Shown in pieces: positions 7,249 to 15,086 of a stretch of DNA of 47,447 nt. The DNA is from Amycolatopsis keratiniphila subsp. keratiniphila (GTDB taxonomy: Bacteria; Actinomycetota; Actinomycetes; Mycobacteriales; Pseudonocardiaceae). How positions within the stretch are numbered: position 1 is the first letter of the stretch; each line of letters opens with the position of its first letter. Location of the stretch: positions 187,262 through 234,708 of the forward strand of contig NZ_LQMT02000025.1 in the NCBI RefSeq assembly GCF_001620365.2, given 5' to 3'. The translations under genes were made by a program, and so were the position numbers. The notes below the pieces were generated by a model. The model was not told where the DNA came from. It saw only the letters and a program-made list of their open reading frames with translations, and searched no databases.

Positions 7249-7953
7249 CTATTCCGCGTTGAAGCGGAAGCCGACGCCGCGGACCGTGGCGATCCGCCGT
7301 TCGCCGTCGCCGTTCCCGCCGGGTTTGCCCGCGCGGCCTGCCGCCTCGTCGGCGGCGATGGCGAGCTTCCGGCGAAGCCACGACATGTGCATGTCGAGGG
7401 TCTTCGAGGTCTTCGATTCGAGGTCGTTCCAGACCTCGGCGAGGATCTCGTCGCGGCTGACCACCTGGCCGGCGCGGCTCATCAGCACCCGGAGCAGCTC
7501 GAACTCCTTGTTCGCCAGCTGCACCTCGTGCAGGTCGACGGTGACCATCCGGGCGCCGAGGTCCATCCGCACTCCCCCGGCTTCGAGCACGTCGGGCGCC
7601 CGGCGGCGGAGCAGCGCCCGGATACGGGCCAGCAGCTCGGCCAGCCGGAAGGGCTTGGCGACGTAATCGTCGGCGCCGGCGTCGAGCCCGACCACGAAGT
7701 CGACCTCGTCCGTGCGCGCGGTGAGCATCAGGACCGGGACCTCGGTGCCGCTGGCGCGCAGGCGGCGGCACACCTCGAGCCCGTCCATGCCCGGGAGGCC
7801 GAGATCGAGGACCAGCAGATCCACGCGGTCGCTCTCGGTCGCGTCGAGGGCGGCGGGCCCGTCACCGACGACCCGCACCTCGTACCCCTCCCGCTGGAGT
7901 GCGCGGGAAAGCGGATCGGCGATGGCCGGGTCGTCCTCGGCGAGTAGCACCAT
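7249..7953 (-). CDS. OmpR/PhoB-type response regulator
   Basis: This 234-residue protein has a receiver domain (E6-D7-D8, phospho-acceptor D50 in LLVLDLGLPGMDG, and lysine in YVAKPFRLAELLARIRALLRR) and a C-terminal winged helix (ELLRVLMSRAGQVVSRDEIL ... TSKTLDMHMSWLRRKL ... RIATVRGVGFRF). A Gly/Ala/Asp-rich insertion (ADEAAGRAGKPGGNGDGE) sits in the wing just before the recognition region's last strand. I chose ATG 7953 because AGGTGA lies a few bases upstream; GTG 7959 is the alternative. The gene is transcribed first, before its kinase. Confidence 0.92.
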   Translation of the reverse strand: MVLLAEDDPAIADPLSRALQREGYEVRVVGDGPAALDATESDRVDLLVLDLGLPGMDGLEVCRRLRASGTEVPVLMLTARTDEVDFVVGLDAGADDYVAKPFRLAELLARIRALLRRRAPDVLEAGGVRMDLGARMVTVDLHEVQLANKEFELLRVLMSRAGQVVSRDEILAEVWNDLESKTSKTLDMHMSWLRRKLAIAADEAAGRAGKPGGNGDGERRIATVRGVGFRFNAE

Positions 7954-7995
7954 GCTCACCTGGCCAACTCTACGACTGCCGGGCGTGAAACCATC

Positions 7996-8781
7996 GTGAC
8001 CGTGCCCGGCTACGAGAATGATCTTGAACTCGCCACTCGGCTGGCCGACGCCGCCGACGCCATCACCACCGCCCGGTTCCGCGCGCTCGACCTGGCCGTG
8101 GAACGCAAACCCGACCGGACGCCGGTCACCGACGCGGACACCGCCGTCGAGGACGCCATCCGCGCGATCCTCGCCACGGACCGGCCGGACGACGCGGTGC
8201 TCGGCGAGGAACGCGGCGGCACCGCCGCGACCGGGCGGGCCTGGGTGCTCGACCCGATCGACGGGACCAAGAACTTCCTGCGCGGCGTCCCGGTGTGGGC
8301 GACGCTGATCGCGCTGGTCGAGGACGGGGACCCCGTGGTGGGCATGATCAGCGCACCGCTGCTCGGCCGCCGCTGGTGGGCCGCCGCCGGGGACGGCGCC
8401 TGGATGAGCGACTCCGCCGGGGAACGCCGCATCTCGGTGTCGAAGGTCGCGGCGCTCGAAGACGCCTATCTGTCCACAACGGACCTGAACTCGTGGGTGG
8501 AGTACCACTCACGCGAGAAGTACATCGACCTCGTCGACGCTTGCTGGGAAAGCCGCGCTTTTGGCGATTTCTGGCACCACTGCCTGGTCGCCGAGGGCGC
8601 GCTCGACGTCACCGCGGAATGCATCGTGAACCCGTGGGACGTCGCCGCGGCGCAGGTGCTGGTCACCGAAGCCGGTGGCCGCTTCAGCGACCTGAACGGC
8701 GAAGCGCGCTACGACAACGGGTCGGCGCTTTCGACGAACGGGCTGCTCCACGATGAGGTCTTGGCGATCCTGAAGCGCTGA
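7996..8781 (+). CDS. hisN: Histidinol-phosphatase (inositol monophosphatase family)
   Basis: This 261-residue Mg-dependent phosphatase has the family's three metal-site motifs: DADTAVEDAIRA, GEERGG followed by WVLDPIDGTKNFLRG (the signature DPIDGT), and NPWDVAAAQVLVTEAGG near the end. The WHHCLVAEGALDV segment fits the HisN subgroup, which removes the phosphate from histidinol phosphate in actinobacterial histidine biosynthesis; inositol or another sugar phosphate remains a possible substrate. The start is the GTG at 7996, 42 bp from the divergent response-regulator gene. Confidence 0.87.
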   Translation: MTVPGYENDLELATRLADAADAITTARFRALDLAVERKPDRTPVTDADTAVEDAIRAILATDRPDDAVLGEERGGTAATGRAWVLDPIDGTKNFLRGVPVWATLIALVEDGDPVVGMISAPLLGRRWWAAAGDGAWMSDSAGERRISVSKVAALEDAYLSTTDLNSWVEYHSREKYIDLVDACWESRAFGDFWHHCLVAEGALDVTAECIVNPWDVAAAQVLVTEAGGRFSDLNGEARYDNGSALSTNGLLHDEVLAILKR

Positions 8782-8842
8782 ACGCACGCTCACGGCGTCG
8801 GAGCATGTCGCTTCACTACCACCTGGGCCGACCGGTTTCCGG

Positions 8843-8897
8843 ACGTTGCGAAAGCCGCTTTCCCCACCTCCAACGTTGCGAAAGTGGCTTTCGCAAC
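8843..8897. repeat. Tandem GTTGCGAAAG palindromes (one decayed, one perfect)
   Basis: GTTGCGAAAG-TGG-CTTTCGCAAC at 8875-8897 has perfect 10-bp arms. A decayed copy (ACGTTGCGAAAG-CCG-CTTTCC) starts at 8843. They lie between the convergent ends of hisN and the candidate immunity gene and could form a bidirectional terminator. The rest of 8782-8980 holds nothing else I can name. Confidence 0.65.
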
Positions 8898-8980
8898 ACG
8901 TCCCCTTGCCTCACCCCTCAATGAGAACCCAGATCGCAACCCACGGCCCTCACGACCCGGTCCTGAAGCGCTGAACGCGG

Positions 8981-9256
8981 TCACTGCGCGCCGGGCAGCA
9001 GCCCGACGGCGCCGCGCGCGACCTGCGACCACGCGAGACGCCCGAAGAGGTAGTGGCAGGCGACCTGTTCGCTGGTGAACCGCGCCCAGTCGTACCGGTT
9101 GCCCTGCTCCCGCCAGAAGACCTCCCAGGCGGGCTCGGCCCCCTCTTCCTCCGTGCGCATGAGGCACCAGGCGTTGTCCACCTCCGCGCCGACCGAGACC
9201 ACTTCGGGCGGCACGCCCAGCGCGGCCAGCCACCGCAGGATCGTCCCCGTGTTCAC
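8981..9256 (-). CDS. Candidate immunity protein for the TNT-domain toxin
   Basis: This small 91-residue protein is rich in aromatics in its second half (AWEVFWREQGNRYDWARF, then CHYLFGRLAWSQ). Its general pattern (an AWCL strand, WEVF-WREQG, then F-x-S-E-x-V-A-C-x-Y-L) resembles short proteins that I recall being encoded directly behind TNT-domain genes in actinobacteria. I infer that it binds and blocks the NAD-degrading domain. The GTG start overlaps the toxin's stop codon (GTGA), with a strong GGGGGAGG site inside the toxin's last codons, so it is translationally coupled. Homology to the M. tuberculosis antitoxin IFT is not visible by eye. Confidence 0.68.
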   Translation of the reverse strand: MNTGTILRWLAALGVPPEVVSVGAEVDNAWCLMRTEEEGAEPAWEVFWREQGNRYDWARFTSEQVACHYLFGRLAWSQVARGAVGLLPGAQ

Positions 9257-10053
9257 CGAACCTCCCCCGTGACGTCCGCCAGGAAGCCCAGCGTGACGAG
9301 TTCATCGGCGCCCAGCACCGTGCGGAAGCGCACCCCGCCGCCCGGCTGGCCGAACCATCCCGCGGTCACCGAGCGCCAGACCGGTAGCGGCCGGACGACG
9401 CGGTAACGCCGGTAGACACCGACCTGGTCGGGCGGCAGCGAGCGCATGGGGAACAGGGTCGCGTCCTCGGCGAACACCCGGCCGTGCTGATCCCCGAAGC
9501 GGTCGAGATGAGTACCGGCCTCGAGCATCGTCGGCGTCGCCGGATCGCCGTCGGACGGCCACAGGTAACCCGTTCCGGTCACGAAGCGCTCTTTCCAGTC
9601 CTCTTCGGACATTTCGCCCCACGGATGGTGCCCCCTGGTCAGCTCCGGCGGCGGAACCGCGGCCGGAGTCGTCGGCGAACGCCGGAATCCGCTGCTGACA
9701 TGGGACAACGCGTCCAGGTCGTCGAGCACGTCCGCCTCGGGATGGTCCTGCGGGCCGGAACCGCCGTCGGGCAGCGGCAGCTGACGCGCGGGTTTCCCCA
9801 TCGCGACCGGAAGATGCCCGATGGGGAACATGTGCACGAGGAACAGCGCGATCACGCTCTCCCGTTCCGTCCGCAACGCCCCCATCGGCGGCGGGGCGGC
9901 GGGCTTCGCCGGGAAGGGCACCCGCAAGGGCGCCACCGCGGGCGGCCACGGCGAAGGCGCGTACGGAGCGCGAGCCCCGTGCGGCGGTGTCGGGGCGTCG
10001 TACTCGACGGGCAGCCGGATCGGGCCCGTCCCGGCCTCGCTCGGATCGGTCAC
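9253..10053 (-). CDS. TNT-domain protein, predicted NAD+ glycohydrolase toxin
   Basis: The C-terminal about 100 of 266 residues (163-262) match the TNT family (tuberculosis necrotizing toxin, the C-terminus of CpnT): GYLWPSDG, HLDRFGDQHGRVF (182-194), RSLPPDQ, YRRYRVVRPLPVW and the hallmark WFGQPGGG (233-240), with Q236 at the position I take as the catalytic glutamine. TNT hydrolyses NAD and NADP and kills target cells. No histidine lies between RSLPP and WFGQPGGG; I cannot map the catalytic histidine of the M. tuberculosis enzyme onto this sequence. Residues 1-60 are Pro/Ala-rich; 64-86 are hydrophobic (SVIALFLVHMFPIGHLPVAMG). There is no WXG100, channel or signal-peptide domain, so the delivery route is unclear. 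It starts with GTG after GGGAGG and overlaps its candidate immunity gene. Confidence 0.85.
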   Translation of the reverse strand: MTDPSEAGTGPIRLPVEYDAPTPPHGARAPYAPSPWPPAVAPLRVPFPAKPAAPPPMGALRTERESVIALFLVHMFPIGHLPVAMGKPARQLPLPDGGSGPQDHPEADVLDDLDALSHVSSGFRRSPTTPAAVPPPELTRGHHPWGEMSEEDWKERFVTGTGYLWPSDGDPATPTMLEAGTHLDRFGDQHGRVFAEDATLFPMRSLPPDQVGVYRRYRVVRPLPVWRSVTAGWFGQPGGGVRFRTVLGADELVTLGFLADVTGEVR

Positions 10054-10173
10054 CGCACCTCCCCCAAGGAATCGGTTCCCACCGGTGAACGGGGGAGGCA
10101 GCGGACAGGACGCGCTACGACCTTAGCGCCGGACGGCGTTCCCGTCGGCGGATACCCGAAAGCGCGGCGAACC

Positions 10174-11106
10174 TCATCCGGCGAGCGCGTTGACCACCCG
10201 CGACGGACTCGGCCTGCCGAGCTTCCCGGCCATCCACTTGCTCGTCGCCACCAGCGCGTCGAGATCGACGCCGGTTTCGACACCGAGACCGTCGAGCATC
10301 CACACGAGATCTTCGGTCGCGAGGTTCCCGGTGGCCGATTCGGCGTACGGGCAGCCGCCGAGGCCACCGGCCGAGGAGTCCACAGTGGACACACCGCACC
10401 GGAGGGCCGCCAGCGTGTTCGCGAGCGCCTGGCCGTACGTGTCGTGGAAATGGACGGCCAGCGCGTCGACGTCGGGGAACTCCCCGATCAGTGTCTCGAC
10501 CTGGCCCGCGGTGGCGACACCGATCGTGTCGCCGAGCGAGAGCTGCGAGCAGCCCAGGTCCAGGAGCCGTTTACCCACTCCGGCGACCTGCGCGGCGGGG
10601 ACGGCGCCTTCCCACGGGTCGCCGAAGCACATCGACACGTACCCGCGGACGTCCAGCCCCGCGGCCCGCGCCCTGATGACGACCGGCTCGAACATCGCGA
10701 ACTGGTCGTCGACCGTCGAGTTGAGGTTCTTCTCGGCGAAGGTCTCGGTGGCGCTGGCGAAGATCGCGATATGCGAGACGCCGGCCTCCAGCGCCCTGTC
10801 CAGCCCGCGCTCGTTCGGCACGAGCACCGGGTACCGGACGCCCTCACGCTGGTCGAGCCCGGCAAGGAGCTGCTCGGCGTCGGCCAGCTGCGGCACCCAT
10901 TTCGGGCTCACGAAACTGGTCGCCTCGAGCGTGGTCAGCCCGGAATCGGCGAGCCTGTCCAGGAATTCGAGTTTGACCTCGACCGGGACGATCGACTTCT
11001 CGTTCTGGAGACCGTCACGCGGGCCGACCTCCCAGATCGTCACCCGCTCCGGCAGGGAGTGGACGGACGGGACCTTCTCGGGCAGCCCCAGCTCTCGCGT
11101 GCCCAT
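10174..11106 (-). CDS. Hydroxymethylglutaryl-CoA lyase
   Basis: This 310-residue TIM-barrel lyase cleaves HMG-CoA to acetyl-CoA and acetoacetate, the last step of leucine breakdown. The substrate- and metal-binding start VTIWEVGPRDGLQNE, the strand ATSFVSPKWVPQLAD, AVHFHDTYGQALANTLAA and the signature GGLGGCPYAESATGNLATEDL, which carries the catalytic cysteine, are all present. The ATG at 11106 overlaps the stop of the PH-domain gene (TGATG), so translation is coupled even though the two functions are not obviously related. No other leucine-catabolism gene is adjacent. Confidence 0.92.
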   Translation of the reverse strand: MGTRELGLPEKVPSVHSLPERVTIWEVGPRDGLQNEKSIVPVEVKLEFLDRLADSGLTTLEATSFVSPKWVPQLADAEQLLAGLDQREGVRYPVLVPNERGLDRALEAGVSHIAIFASATETFAEKNLNSTVDDQFAMFEPVVIRARAAGLDVRGYVSMCFGDPWEGAVPAAQVAGVGKRLLDLGCSQLSLGDTIGVATAGQVETLIGEFPDVDALAVHFHDTYGQALANTLAALRCGVSTVDSSAGGLGGCPYAESATGNLATEDLVWMLDGLGVETGVDLDALVATSKWMAGKLGRPSPSRVVNALAG

Positions 11107-11678
11107 CAGCGGCGCCTGTTTCCGCGCGGCGGGTGCCCCTGCGGCGGCAGCGGCTCGGTCTGCTGCGGTCCCGGCGCGAAGTCGTCGTACGGGTTGTCGT
11201 TGACTTCGCGGTAGATGACCGTGTGCACGCGCTCGACCTTGGGGATGTCGTCGAACTTCAGCGGTTCGTCCGAAGCGGACTCGATCACCAGGGTGCCGCA
11301 GCCGAACACGCGGTCCAGCAGCCCGTGCTCGAACTGGACGCTGTTGATACGCGACAACGGGATGTCGATGCCGGTCCGCTTGAGCACACCCTCGCGGGCG
11401 ATCAACCGGTCCGTGGTGACGATGAAATGCGTCGTGCGCCACCGGACGAACGGCGCCAGGAACAACCACACGACGAGACCGAGTCCGACCGCGGCGATCG
11501 CGATCTCGGAGATCAGGTCCCACGGGGCCGTCGCGTCCTTCGCGATGACGGCCAGCCAGATCCCCGCGCCGAGCGTGACGATCAGCGCGAGGAACGGGAA
11601 GATCAGCATCTTGAAATGCGGGTGACTGTGCACCACGACGTGCTCGTTCTCGCTGAGCAAATCGTCCGGATAGGCCAC
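11106..11678 (-). CDS. PH-domain (bacterial PH, DUF304-like) membrane protein
   Basis: This 190-residue protein has two adjacent membrane helices (about residues 24-45 and 53-75) followed by a bacterial PH domain: TTHFIVTTDRLIAREGVLKRTGIDIPLSRINSV, then GCGTLVIESA and VHTVIYREVND. A Pro/Gln/Arg-rich tail ends the protein. The function of the family is unknown; it anchors at the membrane with the domain in the cytoplasm. I chose GTG 11678 (VAYPDDLLSENEH) because GGGAG lies 8 nt upstream and homologues I recall start with this AYPDDLL motif. It is encoded beside biotin ligase, as in mycobacteria. Confidence 0.85.
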   Translation of the reverse strand: MAYPDDLLSENEHVVVHSHPHFKMLIFPFLALIVTLGAGIWLAVIAKDATAPWDLISEIAIAAVGLGLVVWLFLAPFVRWRTTHFIVTTDRLIAREGVLKRTGIDIPLSRINSVQFEHGLLDRVFGCGTLVIESASDEPLKFDDIPKVERVHTVIYREVNDNPYDDFAPGPQQTEPLPPQGHPPRGNRRR

Positions 11679-11775
11679 GACGGACGCTCCCAAAGTGTGT
11701 TCGGCGCTGGTGAGCTCACCGTACCGGCGAACGGTCCCGGCGGAAGAGGAGACGCCGGAAATCGAGACGCACGGA

Positions 11776-12600
11776 TCAGGCCTTGGCGGGCCGCACGTGG
11801 ACGACGTCTCCGGCGAACACCGTGTACCGCTCACCACCGGGAACGTCGACCTGGAGCTGGCCGGCGGGATCGATGTCGGCGGCGCGGCCGGTGAGCGCCG
11901 AACCGTCGGGCAGCTGGACCTCGACGTCCTGGCCCAGCGTGGCGCAGTACCGCCGGTAATCCCCGAGCAGACCGGCCTCGGCCAGCGACCCGCCCGCGAG
12001 CCGCCAGCGGCGTTCGAGCTCGTCGAACGCGGTGAGCAGCCGGACGGCGATCTCGGCGCGATCGGTCTCCGTCGCCCCCTGCTCGGCGAGCGAGGTCGCG
12101 GGCAGACCGCCGGGCCCGGCCGGGACGTTCTCGCCGAGCGGCAGCACGTTCAGGCCGATGCCGAGGATCACCGTGGTCTCGTCACCGGCGACGGCCTCCG
12201 CCAGGATGCCCGCGCATTTGGCGCGGTCCGGGCCGGCGAGGACGTCGTTCGGCCACTTGAGGACGGCGTCGACACCCAGTCCCTCGGCGATCTCCCGGAC
12301 CGCGAGCCCGGCGACCACGGAAAGTGAACCCAAATTGGCGAACGGAACGCCGCCCGGGCGCAGCAGCACACTGACGTAGAGGCCCGGTCCCTTCGGCGAA
12401 GACCAGTGCCGGGCGCGGCGGCCGACCCCGGCCGTCTGCTCTTCGGCGATCAGCACCGTGCGGTCTTCAGCCCCCTTCGCGGCGGCTTCCCGCAGGTCGG
12501 CGTTGGTGGACCCGGTGCTCGCCACGACCTCGATCGCGGCGTACCGGCCGGACAGCGCGGCGCTCAGACGCCCGGCGTCGAGCGCTCCCGTCTCACTCAT
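11776..12600 (-). CDS. birA: Biotin-[acetyl-CoA-carboxylase] ligase
   Basis: This 274-residue enzyme activates biotin to biotinyl-5'-AMP and transfers it to the lysine of biotin carboxyl carrier domains, here most likely K561 of the alpha subunit encoded at 38192-39982. Visible motifs are STGSTNADLREAA, the biotin/AMP loop EEQTAGVGRRARHWSSPKG, LKWPNDVLAG and a C-terminal SH3-like domain (GQDVEVQLPDGSALTGRAADIDPAG). There is no N-terminal winged helix, so unlike E. coli BirA it should not be a repressor. The start is ATG 12600, divergent from the NlpC/P60 gene. Confidence 0.93.
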   Translation of the reverse strand: MSETGALDAGRLSAALSGRYAAIEVVASTGSTNADLREAAAKGAEDRTVLIAEEQTAGVGRRARHWSSPKGPGLYVSVLLRPGGVPFANLGSLSVVAGLAVREIAEGLGVDAVLKWPNDVLAGPDRAKCAGILAEAVAGDETTVILGIGLNVLPLGENVPAGPGGLPATSLAEQGATETDRAEIAVRLLTAFDELERRWRLAGGSLAEAGLLGDYRRYCATLGQDVEVQLPDGSALTGRAADIDPAGQLQVDVPGGERYTVFAGDVVHVRPAKA

Positions 12601-12667
12601 TCGTCCAGAATATGAGAGTCCCCCTAACGTGCAAGGCGTTCGCTCGTTACGCAGAGGTGGTCTCCAA

Positions 12668-12680
12668 TAATCTGGACGGC
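12668..12680 (+). promoter_or_regulatory. Candidate leaderless promoter of the NlpC/P60 gene
   Basis: A near-consensus -10 box, TAATCT (12668-12673), ends 7 nt before the GTG at 12681. A weak -35 (TCGTTA, 12644-12649) lies 18 bp upstream. No Shine-Dalgarno sequence is present. Confidence 0.5.
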
Positions 12681-13796
12681 GTGACCGAGCCCGAGCCCGC
12701 GCCGAGCGCGTCCGAAACCAGCCGGAAGAAGTCGTGGGCGCACGGCGTGGCGATGCGCGGCCTGGTCGCCCTCCCGCTGGTCGCGGGGCTCGCGACGGCG
12801 GGCTGGCTGCTCGCGGGCGGGAACGATCCGGCCCCGGCGGACGGACGTCAGCCAGTGCCCCTTCCCGCCGCGAAGCAGGATCCGGCCACCGTCGGCGGCG
12901 GCGCGGGCCCGTCGGTCCTGGAGGTCAGCGCGCCGGTCAAGGCGCAGGAGACCCCGAAGGGCGCCCGGCCGCTCGAAGAGTGGGCCGACAAGCTGGCCGG
13001 ACCGCTCGACATCCCGGCGAAGTCGCTCATGGGCTACGCGAACGGCGAACTGGCGCTGCGCGGCGAGCAGCCCAACTGCCACCTGTCCTGGGTCACCCTG
13101 GCCGGGATCGGCGCGGCGAGCTCGAACCACGGCCGCGGCGGGGACAACCCGCTCGGCCTGTCGGCGCAGCAGTGGAAGAAGCACGGCGCGTCGATCCCCG
13201 GCATCGCGAAACCCGCGCTCGCCGATCCCGACTCCGCTTCGGTCGCCGCGGGCCGCGCCCTGTGCGCTTCCGGGGCCGACCTCGGCGGCGGCAACGGCTG
13301 GTGGAAGGCCATCGCCGGCTACCAGGGCGGCAAGGGCAACGAGGCCGAACTGTTCCGCCAGCGTGTCCTCGGCAACGCGCAGCTGTACGCGACCCTGTCC
13401 CTCGACCCGGCGCGCTCCGCCAGCCCCGCCGTGAAGGCGACGCGTTTCGCCCTCGGCCAGCTGGGCCTGCCGTACGTGTGGGGCGGCAACGGCCCCGAAG
13501 CGGGCGCGGCGGGCTTCGACTGCTCCGGGCTGACCAAGGCGTCCTACGACGAAGCCGGTGTCGCGCTCCCGCGGACCGCGGACAGCCAGTTCCGCGCGCT
13601 GCCGCAGGTGCCCGGCGAGCCGAAGCTCGGCGACCTCGTGTTCTACGGGAACCCGTCGACGCGGATCCACCACGTGGGGCTGTACCTCGGGAACGGGCTG
13701 ATGATCAACGCGCCCACGCAGGGCCAGGCGATCCAGATCCACACGTATCACTCGAAGGGCGACGATTACACGGGTGCGGGGCGGCCCGCGGCCTGA
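12681..13796 (+). CDS. NlpC/P60 family peptidoglycan hydrolase with lysozyme-like domain
   Basis: This 371-residue exported or membrane-anchored protein has a cytoplasmic Lys/Arg-containing N-terminus, one hydrophobic segment (about 25-46), a Pro/Ala/Lys linker, a lysozyme/SLT-like region (about 95-235: MGYANGELALRGEQPNCHLSW, NPLGLS, KAIAGYQGGKGNEAELFRQRV) and a C-terminal NlpC/P60 endopeptidase. In the latter, GFDCSGL supplies C281, RIHHVGLYLG the histidine (about 331), and N343 the third polar residue. It likely cuts peptide cross-links of peptidoglycan, and possibly glycan strands. The GTG start is chosen from the -10 box 7 nt upstream; an open frame extends back to 12612. Confidence 0.87.
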   Translation: MTEPEPAPSASETSRKKSWAHGVAMRGLVALPLVAGLATAGWLLAGGNDPAPADGRQPVPLPAAKQDPATVGGGAGPSVLEVSAPVKAQETPKGARPLEEWADKLAGPLDIPAKSLMGYANGELALRGEQPNCHLSWVTLAGIGAASSNHGRGGDNPLGLSAQQWKKHGASIPGIAKPALADPDSASVAAGRALCASGADLGGGNGWWKAIAGYQGGKGNEAELFRQRVLGNAQLYATLSLDPARSASPAVKATRFALGQLGLPYVWGGNGPEAGAAGFDCSGLTKASYDEAGVALPRTADSQFRALPQVPGEPKLGDLVFYGNPSTRIHHVGLYLGNGLMINAPTQGQAIQIHTYHSKGDDYTGAGRPAA

Positions 13797-13849
13797 CCTC
13801 AACCGGCCAACCTCCGACGACTCCTGTCGCCGATGCCTACCGTGTGGTC

Positions 13850-14326
13850 ATGCGTGAGATCGAGTTCCGCAGGTTTTCCACGGAGCCAAGGCGACCGGAC
13901 GAGCGGGATACGTGGCTCCAATTCCTGATCGACGGTGTTTCCTTCCTTGAACTGGTGCGCGAGGCCGAACTTCCCGACGCGCTCGCGGAACAGAAGGAGC
14001 GCAGCGCGGAATTCCCGACGGAACCCGCGCCCTTGCTCGCCGGGGATTACGCGAATTCGACGTGCCTTTCAGCCGGGCATCTGCTCGGCGAAGCGCCGGA
14101 CCGCGTTCCGCACGGCGCGGAAGACGACGAGTACCTGTTGCTGGGGTGCGCGTGCGGCATCGAGGACTGCTGGGCGCTGGTGGCGAAGATCGCGGCGGAC
14201 GAGGACACGGTGACGTGGTCGGATCTCCGCAACACCTACCGGGACTGGAACTACGACGCGATGGGCGTTCTGACGTTCTCGCGCCGGCAGTACGAGAGGG
14301 CGCTCAGCGCCGTTTTCACGGCGTGA
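13850..14326 (+). CDS. Conserved hypothetical protein with CxCGIxDC motif
   Basis: I do not recognise a named family for this 158-residue acidic soluble protein. A cluster of cysteines in LLLGCACGIEDCWALVAKI (about residues 100-118) looks like a short metal- or disulfide-forming motif, and it is followed by an aromatic-rich YRDWNYDAMGVLTFSRRQYERAL. It starts at ATG 13850 (GTG 13844 is in frame). Its last 11 bp overlap the convergent histidine-phosphatase gene. Confidence 0.72.
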   Translation: MREIEFRRFSTEPRRPDERDTWLQFLIDGVSFLELVREAELPDALAEQKERSAEFPTEPAPLLAGDYANSTCLSAGHLLGEAPDRVPHGAEDDEYLLLGCACGIEDCWALVAKIAADEDTVTWSDLRNTYRDWNYDAMGVLTFSRRQYERALSAVFTA

Positions 14327-15086
14327 TCCAGACCGTCGCCCGGGTGGGCCGATGCCGTCCCGATCCCGGCGACGACTGACGCACGACTCGCCCCTCCGAG
14401 CCCCCTGTCAACGGCGTCGTCGCGTCTGCCTCGTACAGCACGATCTCGGCTTCCGCGGCCAGGGCGAGAGCCTGAGCGACCGAAAGCCCCACGAACTCCG
14501 GGACCGGCCACGGCAGGTCGTAGTTCAGATTCCGTGACACGCCACCCATGGCACCTCCGGACATACGCAGCCGATGAACGGCGGGCATCGGCATGTCGCG
14601 GGAGAACGCCCAGTCGATCCCCGGCCGGACTCCGGCCAGCAGCCGGGACACGAACGTTCCATGACTGCCCACCAGCACGACACCGCCGTCGTACTCCTCC
14701 GCCAGCCGATCAACGGCGGCCATCGCCCGTGCCGTCAGCTGCCGCAGGCTCTCGCCGCCCGGACGCGTGAAATCCGGATCCGCCCAGCTGCGCTCGTAGT
14801 GGACGGCGTAGTCCGATGTCGGCTCCAGGCCCGAGTCCCACTCGCGCAGCTCCCAGCGCGTCGTGACTTCGAGCCCGACGGCCTTGGCCCCGGGCGCGAC
14901 CGTCGCGACAGCCCGCCGGTAAGGGCTCAACACGACCGCCGTCGGGTTCAAGGCGGCGAGTTCGGGCGCGAGCAGCTCCGCGGCCGCCACGCCCGCCGCG
15001 GTCAGCGGCCGCTCCGGATCGTCGGGCTTCCCCGGCGAAGGCGGAACGGACTCGGCGTGCCGGACGAGGACGATCTCGCAGCTCAC
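14316..15086 (-). CDS. Histidine phosphatase superfamily protein
   Basis: This 256-residue protein begins with the phosphoglycerate-mutase-type catalytic motif IVLVRHAES (R and H at about residues 9-10), continues with SPYRRAVATVAP and WELREWDSG, and contains the second histidine in VLVGSHGTFVSRLL. It is a phosphomonoesterase of unknown substrate. The C-terminal about 40 residues, after EIVLYEADA, are Ser/Thr/Arg-rich and probably disordered. GTG 15086 overlaps the hydrolase stop (GTGA), so the two genes are translationally coupled. Confidence 0.87.
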   Translation of the reverse strand: MSCEIVLVRHAESVPPSPGKPDDPERPLTAAGVAAAELLAPELAALNPTAVVLSPYRRAVATVAPGAKAVGLEVTTRWELREWDSGLEPTSDYAVHYERSWADPDFTRPGGESLRQLTARAMAAVDRLAEEYDGGVVLVGSHGTFVSRLLAGVRPGIDWAFSRDMPMPAVHRLRMSGGAMGGVSRNLNYDLPWPVPEFVGLSVAQALALAAEAEIVLYEADATTPLTGGSEGRVVRQSSPGSGRHRPTRATVWITP

